Source: Sipunculus nudus (lineage: Eukaryota; Annelida; Sipuncula; Golfingiida; Sipunculidae). From it: DNA of 64,000 nt. The stretch's first letter is position 1, and each line of letters opens with the position of its first letter. Positions 48,100-61,200 of the stretch are shown one piece after another. The notes beneath the pieces were generated by a model. That model was not told the origin of the DNA. It made no database searches and saw only the letters and a program-made list of their open reading frames with translations. The translations under genes were made by a program, and so were the position numbers. The DNA is taken from positions 74,502,643 through 74,566,642 of the forward strand of contig CM049307.1 in assembly GCA_026874595.1 (NCBI GenBank), written 5' to 3'.

Positions 48100-50715
48100 A
48101 GCTCAGCTGACTACATGTCATCTGAGCTATAGTCGTGGTCCATTGTCCGTTATCCGTCCATCTGTCTGTCTGACCGTCCGTAGATGTGGCACGTTTTGAA
48201 ACCGTAAGACCTAGGAATCCAAAATTTGGCATAATGTTAGATGTCCCCAAGATTGATCTCCTACCAAGCCGAAAACTGGGTCTTTGCGACTTAGTTCCTT
48301 TGAGAAATTAAGGAAAAACCTCAATTTTTTATTAAAAACCTATTTTCACACTTCAGGACTGCTTAATATCAAAACTACTCATCTGTTTTTCCTCATATTT
48401 ACCATAAATATTCCCCTATATAGTTCCTATGTACTTTCCAGAAATTATGTCTGTATTGTATAATTTAAAAAGTTATGGGCCCAAACATAATGCATTTTGT
48501 AAAAAATCAGGAAAGATATTTGATCACCTAACACAAAACATGTTAAAGCTAAGGACTTTTTTTCCAGTAATATAACTTTAATTTATCAAAATTAAATTGT
48601 ATAACCAAAATAAGATCAAAATCTTTTAAATTTTTTGAAATATTAACAAAAATAAAAAATTGGTACCTTAAATTTTGCCCAACTTTGACCATGGCACTTT
48701 TTTTTCTGTAAGTACTGTATATTTAATTTTCACAGCATGGTTTTGTTAGCATTTTGTCTGTTTACACAAAAAATTTGAAATCAGTTGATCAAAAACTATA
48801 GATTTTATTCAAGTTTTCAAGCACCATGTAACATATTGTTTACATCAAGCTAGTGTTATGCAGTTTGCAAGAGCTCAGCTCCCCAGCTTCAGCTCTCAGT
48901 TCCTAAAATTTGGCATACAATTAGATGTCTCCAGAATCCCCTACCACGCCAAGAATTTGGTCACTAGGACTTAATACCTTCGAGATATTAATGAAAAACT
49001 TCATTTTTCAATTAAAAATCCATTGTTACACTTCAAGACTGCCTAATATCAAAACCACTGATCTGACTTTAATCATATATAATAAACATATTTTTCTATA
49101 CATTCTCTATGCACATGCCAGAAATGATGTCAGTAATGCGTAATTGTTTTAAGTTATTGGCCCAAACATAATGCACTTTGTAAAAAATCAAGAAATATAT
49201 TTACTCCCTTAACAAGAGGATTGCTGAAGCTAGAGATTTTTTGTCAGGGATGTAACATTATTTTATCAAGATTCAATTAAATACCCAAAATTAGTTCTGA
49301 ATTTTTCAAATTTTATAAGTTATTAGTATAAATATAAAATTAGTATCTTAAATTTTGCCCAACTTTGACCATGGCACGTTTGTTTCCTGTGAGCACTGTT
49401 GATATAAGTTTCATATCATGCACACATAAGGATTTCAGCTTTTCAGTTTAGAAAGTTGAAAGAAATTGGCCAAACATTGTAGCTTTTATTAATGTTTTTA
49501 TGAGACCATGTCAGACCTTAGCTCACCCCAGCTCCTTTTGAGTCACCTGTATGTTGACCTTTCATCAAATTATACACGCTTGACACAAGGCATACACTGG
49601 GGCAGCCAGGCAGCTTATGGCCAGCCACAGTTGATCCAGGTGTCCAACCCAACTCATCTAGTAGTTTTAACTAACAACATAACAATAAACAATAGATTAA
49701 TAAATTTTTATTGGTTTTTAATAACAAATTAAAGAAAAATAGAAAAGGAATTTGTTAGTTGATAATAACAGGAAATTAACTTGCAGTTACTGATGATATA
49801 AGAATCTTGTATCAGTTGATAGAATGTCACATATTCCAAATAACACTATGCAGTCACTTATGGTATTTTTCAGTTCAATTTTAATGATAAAAAAATAAAT
49901 CATGTTATTCATTACTAATCATTAGGGATCATATGAAGGAAATTAATGATGGACAAAGATGCAGTTGATAATATTAATCTAGATTCCTGCTGTGTCTAGT
50001 GTGTACATTGATGTGAAATTAGTCCAAAATGAATATATTACATTTATTTTTATTTATATGAATGAAAGCCATAAAACCAGGTACTTATGATCATTATTTA
50101 AATATGTGAATTTTGTATATTCTGGATTCTCAACATCATTGTTTGGTGAAAACTGAATAAATGCCAGACATGGTGCGAATACTTTGCAAATGTATTTGAA
50201 TACGAATATGAAGATGTACTCCATTATAAAATTTCTAGCATAAGAATGGGAAATCAGGTGAAAATGAAAGTATATGAATACCAGTGCAAATACTTTCAAA
50301 ATGTATTCATGAATGCATTCATGAATATATTCTTTGATATTATTTTAATAATCATTTCAGTTGTATTTTATTTTAAAAATCATATGATTCTCTTATTATT
50401 TTTAATAAAAATTATATTTGGGACAGTAATTATTTTTAATAAATAGTTAAACTCTTATATTATATGTTCTGCTTATAAGTTATATGGCCAAGTCAAAATC
50501 TGTGTGACAATAGCACTCCATTTCATAAAATAAATGATATCAATCCTCTTCCCGGTCTCCAAAGATACTATCAAAATCATACATAAGCTAAACACCCACA
50601 ACTCATAATACAGCTTATATTTATTTCCACACAAAACAAGCATGTGCCTCATTTCTAAATCATATTTTTTTATCATATATAACAGCTGAGCGCCGTGACC
50701 CATGGGTCCCTTGTT
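48100..50715 (+). mobile_element. Helitron-like repeat element F
   Basis: The 5' end AGCTCAGCTGACTACATG with the usual hairpin and GTCC-type run; two related modules (about 48180-48870 and 48880-49500). From 49500 there is a block shared with the element at 57490-64000. The 3' end is CAGCTGAGCGCCGTGACCCATGGGTC then CCTTGTT. It is 2,616 bp. At about 49715 it holds the unoccupied version of the site where E2 is inserted on the minus strand. Confidence 0.78.
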
Positions 50716-52485
50716 TTTTTCTGTCAGAACATTTCCTTTTCAGTTATGAAGAAATTTTGATGATTCTTGTTCCATTTGAAAAGTGAACAATTTCTACATC
50801 CTGGCCAAGGAACATTTCTATTCATTGGTATAAAGGACCATCTTTGTTCCCAGGCTGACCTTACTTTTGAACCATGGACCTATTCTTTGTAAAACACAGG
50901 AAGTATGATATGGCTCCTGGTGGAGGAATACAGAAGGCTCATACTACATATCTAGTTATTCATATTTTTATTGACAATTAAAATTAAGAGCAGCCTGGCA
51001 GGCCTGTAGATGATGACAATAGAGTTGCAACATCACGTCACTGTAACTGAAGATGCTCATGGTTGCTGTTCGTAATGCTATGCTCTTTATTGTTTCACAT
51101 TCTTGCTGGTAGATTTTTTTCCTGTGTGAAAAATCAGAAGACTGAACTTTTGACAAATATTGTCATCATTATCATTTTATTATGATCCTCCAATGTTGAT
51201 AGAAATAAACAGAGAACTTCATCAGACTTTATGTGACATGTCTGGTTTGGAAATTTTCTTGGGTATCTTCAAAAAAAAATACACAAATGTGGATGGTAAA
51301 ATCTCTGCAATAGTGATCAGTAGTATGGTTCAAGGACTGGCTTCATGTTATCACCTGGCCACCAGATGGCGTATAAGTGGAATTGAGATTTCACTGTAAA
51401 TTATAAATACCATGAAGTTGATGTGCATATTGACCATCCATTGTGACATGAAAAAATACTTCAAGTCAAGGGGTTAATGTGAAAACAGTGCTTTATTTTG
51501 TCAAAAAAAAAAAAAAATTATACAAAAGAAATAACAAAGTAAGTATAAAATTTATTATCAAAATAATTACAAATCTGTGTAATCCACTAAGTTCCATATA
51601 GACCTATACTCCGTTAAGTTTCACAATAAAAAGTCAAGTAACAAAATTATTAACAAAGGATGATAAAGCTTGCAAAATTAGATAACTTTTTCTTTGGTTG
51701 AAAATTACTGTTTGTGTCTCATAATATAACAGACAGGCTATGCCACAACACAAAGTACAGTTGTATATAAATGTGTTTGAATAATACATTAGTCAAATGT
51801 ACTTTAAAGTAAGTGTGTTAAATAAATTTGGGCAACATTAGCCATGGAGATATTTTTTTCTAATATTCAGTGGTTTTAATCATTTTATTAATCAAGTGAA
51901 TTCAAGTCTACTAATTTTTCTGCAAAATATATGCCCCATGTACTCAGGAGAGCAACAAGTCATAATAAAGTCATAATGAAGTCTTAATACCAGGAAAATC
52001 AAATAAAGAAAAACAAAGTTTACATTCAAGACAAGTGGACTGTTATCATAACAATATGGATTGTTTATTATGGATTTATTCAAATTTTAAAATCCTAGTA
52101 TTACCGTGACCAGTTTAAAATTTCATCATGAATTGCATAAGAAATGTCAATATTTGCTCATGTTTGTGTGAATGCATGTGTGTTTTTACATCCAGTGATT
52201 TCAACTCCTAGTTTAACTATGACATCAATATTTGTCAGACTGGAGACTTTAACATATCATTCACAGTGACCCAACAGAGTTTACATAAATATAACAAATA
52301 TAAAATACCTACAGGTAATATTTTTCTTTTGAGATAGAAAACTGTCCTCACTAGAAAAATAGTTTTCAATGAACGTCTGTGTGATATAACAAATATTCAA
52401 AAATATTCCCTGACAGATAACAATTTTTTACAGCTAGTTACTTTCCTTATAAAGTGTGATAGTGCTCTACCGTATGGGAGCGTTA
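50716..52485. other. Intergenic DNA downstream of the caspase
   Basis: No recognisable coding exon. Minus-strand AATAAA candidates at 52064-52069 and 52075-52080 could serve the caspase transcript. Confidence 0.3.
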
Positions 52486-52682
52486 ATAAATAACTAAAGT
52501 ACGGTTAGTTTGACTTCATCAGTTTGTGCTACAGATCTGTTTCGTGAGAGCAGCATTCAAGCCGGCTCACTCTTCAGGTACAAACTGGAGTGATGTACCA
52601 GAAGAGTGAGCCGGCTTGAATGCTGCTCTCACGAAACAGATCTGCAGCAAAAACTGATGAAGTCAAACTACCCGTACTTTAG

Positions 52683-52690
<8 letters not shown>
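52486..52690. repeat. Large inverted repeat (foldback) in caspase 3' flank
   Basis: Arms of about 95 bp (52486-52581 and 52595-52690) pair almost perfectly around a loop of about 13 bases. Matching strings include AAAGTACGGTTAGTTTGAC, CAGATCTGTTTCGTGAGAGC and GCCGGCTCACTCTTC. It is bordered on the right by a TA microsatellite (to 52714). It starts about 70 bases past the caspase stop codon, so it probably lies in the 3' UTR. Confidence 0.85.
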
Positions 52691-52714
<24 letters not shown>

Positions 52715-52762
52715 CCATAAAATTTTCATTTGATGAATGGACGGATGTTACCAACGAATCAG

Positions 52763-53052
52763 TTACACATACACTATCCTAGGCCACTGAATATCTGGTT
52801 TCTTAGGTGGCGAAGTCCCCAATTTTGGCTTAAAGTATACATCCTTTGTCAACATGGAGAGAAGCCAGGGCATCTGTTTGAAGCTGACTGGTTTGTTGTC
52901 GAGTTTTTGTTTATCTTTGTATGGGTAGGCCACTCGCAGGTTCACTCGTTGTAGCACAGATTGGAACTCCTTTTTGTATCCCGTATTCAGGATTTCCGTG
53001 CAGAGCTCCCGCATAAACCATGAACCAGATTCTTTGCGGTATGATAAATAAC
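52763..53052 (-). CDS. Caspase last exon (p10 subunit)
   Basis: Completes a split Gly codon and reads YLSYRKESGSWFMRELCTEI ... FQSVLQRVNLRVAY ... KQMPWLLSMLTKDVYFKPK, then a tail of about 20 residues and a stop at 52763-52765. This is the effector-caspase small subunit; human caspase-3 has the same order GYYSWR, GSWF, RVNRKVA, KQIPCIVSMLTKELYF. The S1/S2 residues equivalent to caspase-3 Tyr204 and Trp206 are Leu and Tyr here, while Arg207 is kept. The acceptor (minus) is tattttcag. Confidence 0.9.
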
Positions 53053-54780
53053 CTGAAAATATAACATAAACAGGAAAACTAACATGGATTTTCTTAAAGG
53101 GTATTTACATAGTTTATACAAAACTAAAAGTTTGAAAATAGTGCTCTCACCTAGACCTGAGTAATATGGGAAAAGCCTTAAGGCCAATATCATTGCTGAT
53201 GGCAAGAATTAAACATAAATAAATGTTCTAATAAATTACTTTAAACATATCCATAAAATCATATGTTAGCCAAAAAGGTGATATCATCAAATTGTGTGGA
53301 TGTAAAGTGTACACTAGTAATCACCATTATGGAAACAATACAAAGCAAAAGAGAAATGTGGTTTTGATATAATAAATTCAACAGGTGTATTTTTTTGTTC
53401 ATTTTGTTAAAAATAAACAGTGAACAACAGAAGGGGGCCTTTAAAAAACATAATAATATTAACAATAATATCGGTGTTCTAATATGAGTACATTTAGGCT
53501 ACACCATATAAAAACCATTTTCTATGCACTATGTGGAGCAAGAGGGGGTATAATTTATATTGAACATTTACCAGGTGAGAACGAATACATGAAATTTTGC
53601 AAACTTGCAGAGAGGATGCAAAAAATGAGCTTCATTTCTTCAAATAGTATGTATGTACAACAGAGAGTTAAAATAATGTTCCATGTTAACAGATATTAGT
53701 CCATACCTGCACTAGCAAAATATTGTAGATCATGAATTGGTTCACTCTGTCTGCACTAGACCCCTAATCTGCATCAGTTCAGTTAACTGTAATGTGCTAG
53801 GTGGTCTACAGTAGATCAGTTTACTTGAGTCTGTTTTATAGTAGGCTGGTACCTGGTGCATACAGGAAAATCAGTACAGTAGTTCAGATTAACAATAAAG
53901 TGCAGGCAGCAAATTCAGGTTTTACAGAATAAACTGATTTAGGCATTTGTATATTGACCAACTGTGTGGACTCGAAGAGTACTACTTCCAGACTTAAGTA
54001 AACATGTTTAATGACATCTGATTTAGATGTGAACCAAGTGCAGGTACAGCCTTTCTTAGAACTTGCATGAGTGTGTTGCAATATGATGACTTAGGTTATG
54101 TAGGTGACTCAAGCCCAGTAGCATCTGGGCATCACTATAGAAACCATTAATGTTAATACTTATAATAGTAAATGACCAGGAAAAAAAGATCAAGTGCTCT
54201 GGTAAAAAAGAATAGTTTCCTCTGAAATAAAGAGAAAAAAAGAGTAAAATCAGCAGCATTTTCCCCATTTTTTATCAAAAACTGAATAAAGATGTGCTTC
54301 GCATACTAAGTATTTGTAAATATATTGCTCCAAAAGTCAGAAACATATATTGCACATTCCCCCTGCCTGAAGATAAGGGCATTTTCCACATGTTTTGACA
54401 CATGCTGGTCATTTGAATACACAAAAATTGCTAAGTGTCCCATTCTTAATCAAACTAGACTAATATAATTGGAGAGAAACAGTAAAAAACATTTTTACAC
54501 TGAAAAAAAACATAAAAAAGAGTGCTGCTAAAAAAGTTGAAAAAGAATAATTAGTGTAATTTTCAGTAAACCCTCAAAAAAGAGTGATTTGGCAGGCGTG
54601 CATTATGACAAGACAATTGAAACATAAGTATTTAGGCCCGCTTCTGAGCATATATCAAGTACAATGTATTTGCAATAGGCCCCTGGTGCTCATTCAGTAA
54701 GAAAAGACCCCCCCCCCCTGCTAATTAAGAGTGACATTTCTGTAGAGGAAATTTTTTGTGGCCTCAGTTATTTCAGTTAC
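53053..54780. other. Caspase intron between active-site and p10 exons
   Basis: 1.7-kb intron on the minus strand with proper GT (54780-54779) and AG (53054-53053) ends. No repeat family or other ORF recognised. Confidence 0.6.
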
Positions 54781-54985
54781 CTGGCATGGTAGAATAGAAA
54801 ACCAAGAAGTCTTTATAGCACGGTATCCTTGTGACACGAATCGGCTCTGTATTGATGTAGTTGGTTGGAAATGTATCTGTGTCAGTCATATTCCGTGATT
54901 TGTCTTCTTTTTTTGTATCTGCATTATCTGCATCAAACTCTTCAACTAACTCAACTTCTCTTGATCTTTTGTAGCCTCGACAAGC
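54781..54985 (-). CDS. Caspase exon with active-site ACRG and linker
   Basis: Caspases are cysteine proteases that cut after Asp in apoptosis and inflammation. This exon starts right after the acceptor tttgcag with ACRG, the last four residues of the QACRG catalytic motif; the Gln should come from the previous exon. An acidic linker follows (EEFDADNADTKKEDKSR ... TDTD), with Asp residues where the p20/p10 cut would occur, then the conserved FLVFYSTMPG. The donor CCAG|gtaact is at phase 1. Together the two exons give 164 C-terminal residues. Upstream p20 exons (His-Gly block) were not found up to 64000, so the gene is partial here. Closest by eye to caspase-3/7; the exact paralogue is unsure. 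Confidence 0.9.
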
Positions 54986-57489
54986 CTGCAAAAGAAATTT
55001 GATATGACCTTATGAAGTTATCTTCAAACCTGGGCTTAATTAAGTATAATATACAAATATATGTGTAATGTCGTATAGTCTTAATACAAATAACAAGGCC
55101 TACAAACCTAATGCAAACCTGTGCAGTGGGATATACATCAGATATATGCTTCCGTGCTGGAAAATTACTTTTCAAGTAATTGTGTCACATCTATATGTAC
55201 AATGCAAGTACTAAACATTTTGAACCTGAGTATTACCAATTACACAAACCAGGGTTGGCAAGATTCTGCCATTGCCATTTCTGCTGTGGTTTCTGCCCAG
55301 CAACTGCTATGCAGCAGAAATACCTTTCCGCCCTTGTTTCTGCCATAAGGGCAGAAATACCCTGAAAACTGCGATAAAATGAATTTATAATAGCTGACCA
55401 AGTTAAATATGATACAGCAAATACAGCAGTAATATAGCAGTAATGAAAACGACCAAGGTGTATAAACTTGTGACAGAATATATCAATAATTACTGGGGGG
55501 TCAGGTACTCAGATCACTCAGTCAATAATAAGCTAAACTTAAGCAAGGTTCCTACACCAAAATCATAAGGCTCTGTAATAATCATCATAGTCAGCATTAT
55601 GTCATGCATGAAAGAGCACATGATCTTTCCACATCACTTGCATCAATAGTAACCACTGGACTCGGCCTTGCCCTCCCTATCCCCTCAGATGCCAAGCCTT
55701 AGGAGAGCACTACTAGAGCTAGGCTCTGTTACATCATTTCAGGTACCAGTAACACATAAATGACATTATAAACAAGTTAATGCACATCAGCAAACCTAAA
55801 GGGCTGTGATAATGACATTGCCAAGTAAGCCCAGGAACCCATGTGCTACACATACACATGGTCTCCTGCTCAGGAACTTACAGGACAGTACAGGCTCTAG
55901 AGCTTGGACTGCATAATCCAAGTCAATTGGAAATCATGCATCACTTATACTTGAAAATTTCTAAGAGTCAAGAACAGCGCTGTAACTACACCACCCAAAT
56001 CAATACAGTTGTTATAAATCTCACAGTCATAAATTTGGGCAAATTTGGTTTTATGCAAAATGCTGTTTTCAGCTAGCAGTTAAAACCAGATTATAATCCT
56101 GTTGCTAAAACCTCCCCTTTTCCGGCCTAGTGCGTGCAAAACTTGCTGGTTACAGAAAGTGAAGAGGCATATTGGGCATTATTATCATTGACTAAATTGT
56201 ATAAATTACTAGCATTTCTTAATATATTAATAAATGCTTGTATTTAAGGCAGCTTTTGATATATTACAATTACTATCTCTTTTTAAAATACAATATATTT
56301 TTATCTGTCCATTCTGCCTGGCAGAAAGACATTTCTGCCTTGCAGAATGGTTTTCTGCCTTATTCCTGCCATCCACAGGGCAGAAATACCTTTCCATTGA
56401 ATATGTATGGGCAAGCAAAATTTCAGATAGATACTTCAAACCACTGTTGAGCTATGTGCACAGATGCATGAAACCCAAAAACAATTGTAGGTGGTGCCAA
56501 ATGTCTCTTATACAACAAAACTATCAAAGATGTATGGATATGCATAAATTCAGCTGATATGTCAAATCACTCCTAAGAAATATACAGGGGCATACACTGT
56601 GCAAAAATCATTGTAGGTGGGACACCAGTCTTGTGTACAAGAAAGCCATCAAAGATGCATGGACAGGCCAATATTTCAGGCTGATACATTAAACTTCTCT
56701 TGAATCAGGTACACTGAGCTGACCAAGCTCAGCTGAGGATGGCAGTTGCCCCAAGACAGGCGAAGCTAACTGTTAGCTGCAGTGACTGCATTGAGTGAAC
56801 TCTTGAACTGTACCTGGCTGCACTGAGTGAACTCTTGACCTGTTGAAAAATCTGATACAGTTGGAAGTCTGCCAAAGCTATATATGATCCAGACTGAAAC
56901 TTGGTCTATTGCAAAATCTGAAATGGTTAGCAGTCTGCCAAACTATTTATAGACACAGACAAAATATTAGCATGTTGCAAAATCTGTTTATACATACTGA
57001 AAGACTTTGGCTACAATGCTTTTTTCAAGCTACATATTCATAGTATTTTTTTATTTAAATGTTTAGAATAATAACAGATGCCTATTGAAAGCAAAATCAG
57101 AATACATATATATTTTATTCATGGATTTTATCTTACACATAAGCTGAATATTGAACCAATTGTTTATGTTGACTGTACAGCTCTGCTTATATACCTAAAA
57201 AGATCAGTTTTTATACAATAAAACTTCTAGCTTTGTTTACCAAAGTACCTTACAGTCCTTTCATTGTTAAAGGTACAATAATTCTGCCAACAATCATTTA
57301 AGTTAACTTGAACAGAGGCCTCCTTAGAATCATTTTTGTGCAATATTACAGAAGTTGAAACAACAGTTTTGCAGAAGAAGACTTTTGCGGTCCTCAAATT
57401 GAAATAGGTTTACTAATGGCTGCAAGACAAACTTCAGCTTTCTATGACCCAAAAATTAATGAACCAAATCTATTCTTATACAATTGAAA
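54986..57489. other. Caspase upstream intron with two related repeat blocks
   Basis: Blocks at 55250-55370 and 56300-56400 share TTCTGCC/GGCAGAAATACCTTTCC strings. At 56390-56705 there is a reversed piece of the tandem-module family of copies A-C. At 56705-56960 there are short direct repeats (TGAGTGAACTCTTGA twice). No caspase p20 exon was recognised. Confidence 0.45.
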
Positions 57490-58244
57490 AACAAGGGACC
57501 TATGGGTCACGACGCTCAGCTGTTATATATGATAAAAAAATATTATTTAGAAATGAGGCACATGCTGGTTTTGTGTGGTAATAAATATAAATATATAAAT
57601 GAAATATAACTGATATGATTATTAAAATAATATTGAAGAATATATTCATGAATGCATTCATGAATACATTTTGAAAGTATTTGCACGAGTATTCATATAT
57701 TTTCATTTTTACCTGAATTCCCATTCTTTATGCAAGAAATTTTATAATGGAGTACAAAATCATATTTGTATTTAAATACAATTACAAAGTATTTGCACCA
57801 TGTCTGGAATTTATTCAGTTTTCACAAAACAATGATGTTGAGAATCCAGAATATACCAAATTCACACATTTAAATAATGATCATAAGTATCTGGTGTTAA
57901 TATGGCTTTTATTTATATTAAAAAATAACTAAAAAATTCATTTTGGACTAATTTCACATCAATGTACACACTAGACACAGCAGGAATCTAGATTAATATT
58001 ATCAACTGCATCTTTGTCTAATTTCCTTCATATGATCCCTAATGATTAGTAATGAATAATATGATTTACTTCTTTATCATTAAAATTGAACTGAAAAATG
58101 CCATAGGTGACTGCATGGTGTTATTTGGAATATGTGACATTCTACCCATCGATACAAGATTCTTGTATCAACAGTAACTGCAAGTTAATTTCCTGTTATT
58201 ATAAACTAACAAATTCCTTTTCTATTTTTCTTTAATTTGTTATT

Positions 58245-61200
58245 AACAAGGGACCTATGGGTCACGGCGCTCAGCTGATCATGATTGAACTATAAATGTA
58301 TCACCATTGTGATACTATATTTAGTCGACAAACCTTATGAATATCATGGACCTATTAGGCTATTATAAAGGAATATAATGTAATATGCGAGTAAATCATG
58401 TATGCAATTACCTGACTGATGGATTAATATGGAGTTAATATAGTGGTTTATTTTTTATTTATTTGGGAGCTGTTGAAAATAGCAATATATTTGAGCAAAT
58501 ATGAATGCAATGACAGTACACTAAGCAGTGGTAGAATGATGATAAGGCTATTTGTTGAAGGATCTATAGTGTATAGAAGTCCGCAAGATTTCAATTTGAC
58601 ATATATAATGTTATCATTAACTATGCTGAAGAGTGGATTTATGAATTGTGACTTTATGACATGATATCTCTTAGGTCTTGACAAGGTACATTATATTGAT
58701 TCCCACCACATCTACATATTACACAATATTGACATAATTTCTGGCACGTACATAGGAAACAAACAGTTATCCAATATATAAAAATATGAATATATCTGAT
58801 TCAACTTGTTCTCGTTTACTGAGGCTGACATTGGGATGGGGTTCGGAGAAGGAAACAGTGTGGGCAGCAAGGAGGGTTGGATGTAGAGAGAAAAGGAGAT
58901 AGAGAGAGAGGGAGGGAGCATTCAACAGTACTTAAACACCTGGAAGGTTAAAATCTAAAATATTATGAAATGTAGATAAAGTCTGAGAGAAAGAGGTAAT
59001 CTAGGCTATGGTTGGTTGATATGATTGAAGAAATTGTTGCAAATAATATTTTAAGATCTGACCTTGCGCTTTCATTGGATACCTTTTTGACAGGCTGTTG
59101 ACAGTTCAACATTTTACACATTTGTCTAATGAGATCCAATTTTTTTAATTTAAACTTTAATTAAACTGTTTTTTCTATTTTATGATATGTATACAGTTGC
59201 TATAAAATCCCCACTCCACAGGCGGAAGGACTTGATGGAGGGGGGGGGGGTTATGATGGGAGTTACAACGCCTCTGTCTCTCTGTTTATATTTTCTTCAA
59301 ATTATTAAATATTATGCTATAGCAATAGCACTATTGTTGACAGTGCAAAGGAGCAAGGACTTAGTGGGGTGGGGGAAGGGGATGGTGGGAGTTACAATAC
59401 CCTTGCATACACGTACAGGATATGAAATTTAATTAATCAGAGCTTACAGGAAAAAAAAGTTTATTCATAATTATTAAATATTTAAAACAGGCAAGAAAGC
59501 TAGAGAAACAAAGCAAATAATTTTAATTCCCATTCTTCTGAGCCAGGAAATTATGAACAATTTTTACATAAAATCCCTTTTTTATAACATAATTTTTTTC
59601 CAGGTTTGAAAATGTAACTATACATTTAGAGTATAACATATATATGTGAAAATTTCAGTTGATTCACATTTCTTAATTGCATCAACATATATATCTAATA
59701 AATTAGGTTTATAGTACCTGTCAACATAATGGGGTGGAGGGAGGAAGGGAGGCATAGGGGTGAGAGAGAGAGAAAGAGAGAGAGAGAAAGAGAGCTAGAA
59801 AGAAAGAAAGGGAAAGAGAGAGGAGAAAGGCTCTCTGGTAATTACTGCCTGACCCAGCCTGACCCAGACACTCACAGAAGCAGTAGGCAAGGAGTGAAGG
59901 TGTTATGTAACAGCCTGGAACACTGTTAACCAATGACTTGATGCAAACATTCAAGACATGGTGCTATAAATATGGGTCACTGTGCTCAGCTGAAGTTGGC
60001 CTTGAAGGTAAAAATCTAAAATAATAATGGAGATCAAGTCTAAGATGAAAAGGTAATATATGCCATGGCTGGTTGACATGATTGGTTTGTATTGATGAGT
60101 GAGAAATTGTTGCAAATAATATTTTGTGACCAAACCATGCATTCTCTAATGTCAAAATTGAAGCATGTGAGCAGTTTGTGAACATAAGATGTATATTATT
60201 CCCATGATCATTGGCTGGCTTTTTGATAGTTTGTTGACAGTTCAGTAGTTTACACATTTGCTCCATTGGATCTATTTTACATAATATATATTATTAAATA
60301 TATGTATTTTTATTTTATAAAATGTATACAGTTGAAATATAACTGATGTCCCCAGATGCAAGAACCTGGTGGTGGTGGTTGGGGGGGGGAGGGCTGGAAT
60401 GATGGGAGTTACAACATCTCTGTATTAACATAGTGTATATACATATAGGATTTCCACTTAATTCAACAATACTTACAGGATTAAACAGTCCATTCACAAT
60501 TACATAATATTTAAAAAAGGACAGACAGACTGTTAGACAAACAAAGCTGATAATATATTTTAATATTTAAAAGTTTTTCATCTGCAATATTACACATCTG
60601 AATACATAAGTTGCTTTCAAATTTCAGACTTTAATGGCTTAAATCCATACACATACAGCACATGAAAGTTATTTCAACAGTGCTTAAAGGAAAAATTTCA
60701 TAATTAGTATATATATTTAATGATAATTGAGAGATGATGGACAGACAAGAGCTGATCACTTTATGTTCCATTCTCCTAGGGCAAGAATATGTTTCAATAA
60801 TATTATATTAGATCTTAATTTTTTCTAATCCAATTATCTTTCAAATTGAAAAAATTGTACACATTTGCAATAATTACTAATGTCCCAGTGCACAGGTGAT
60901 GGTGAGGTGCCTGGGGGGGGGGGGAAGAGATGGGATTAACAACACTTTTGCATAAACATTCAGGGCAAACAAAGCCTGATCTCTAATTCTGCTGAGGCTC
61001 GAAAATAATGAACACATGTTTGTATTAGATCCTCATTTTTTTATTTTAAGTTTAATTTGTATACTTTCCAATATAACATATATTTCTGAATATAAACGTT
61101 GATTCATAATTCTAAATTGCATCATCATAAATCTCAATCTTGTCATGTAACACCACATCATGCATACAAATGTATATTTATATATTCATAAGGAGGGGGG

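Noticed and set aside
59721-59954. Ser-Leu-rich and Arg-Glu-rich frames
   Set aside because: They come from a (GA)n tract inside element E2.
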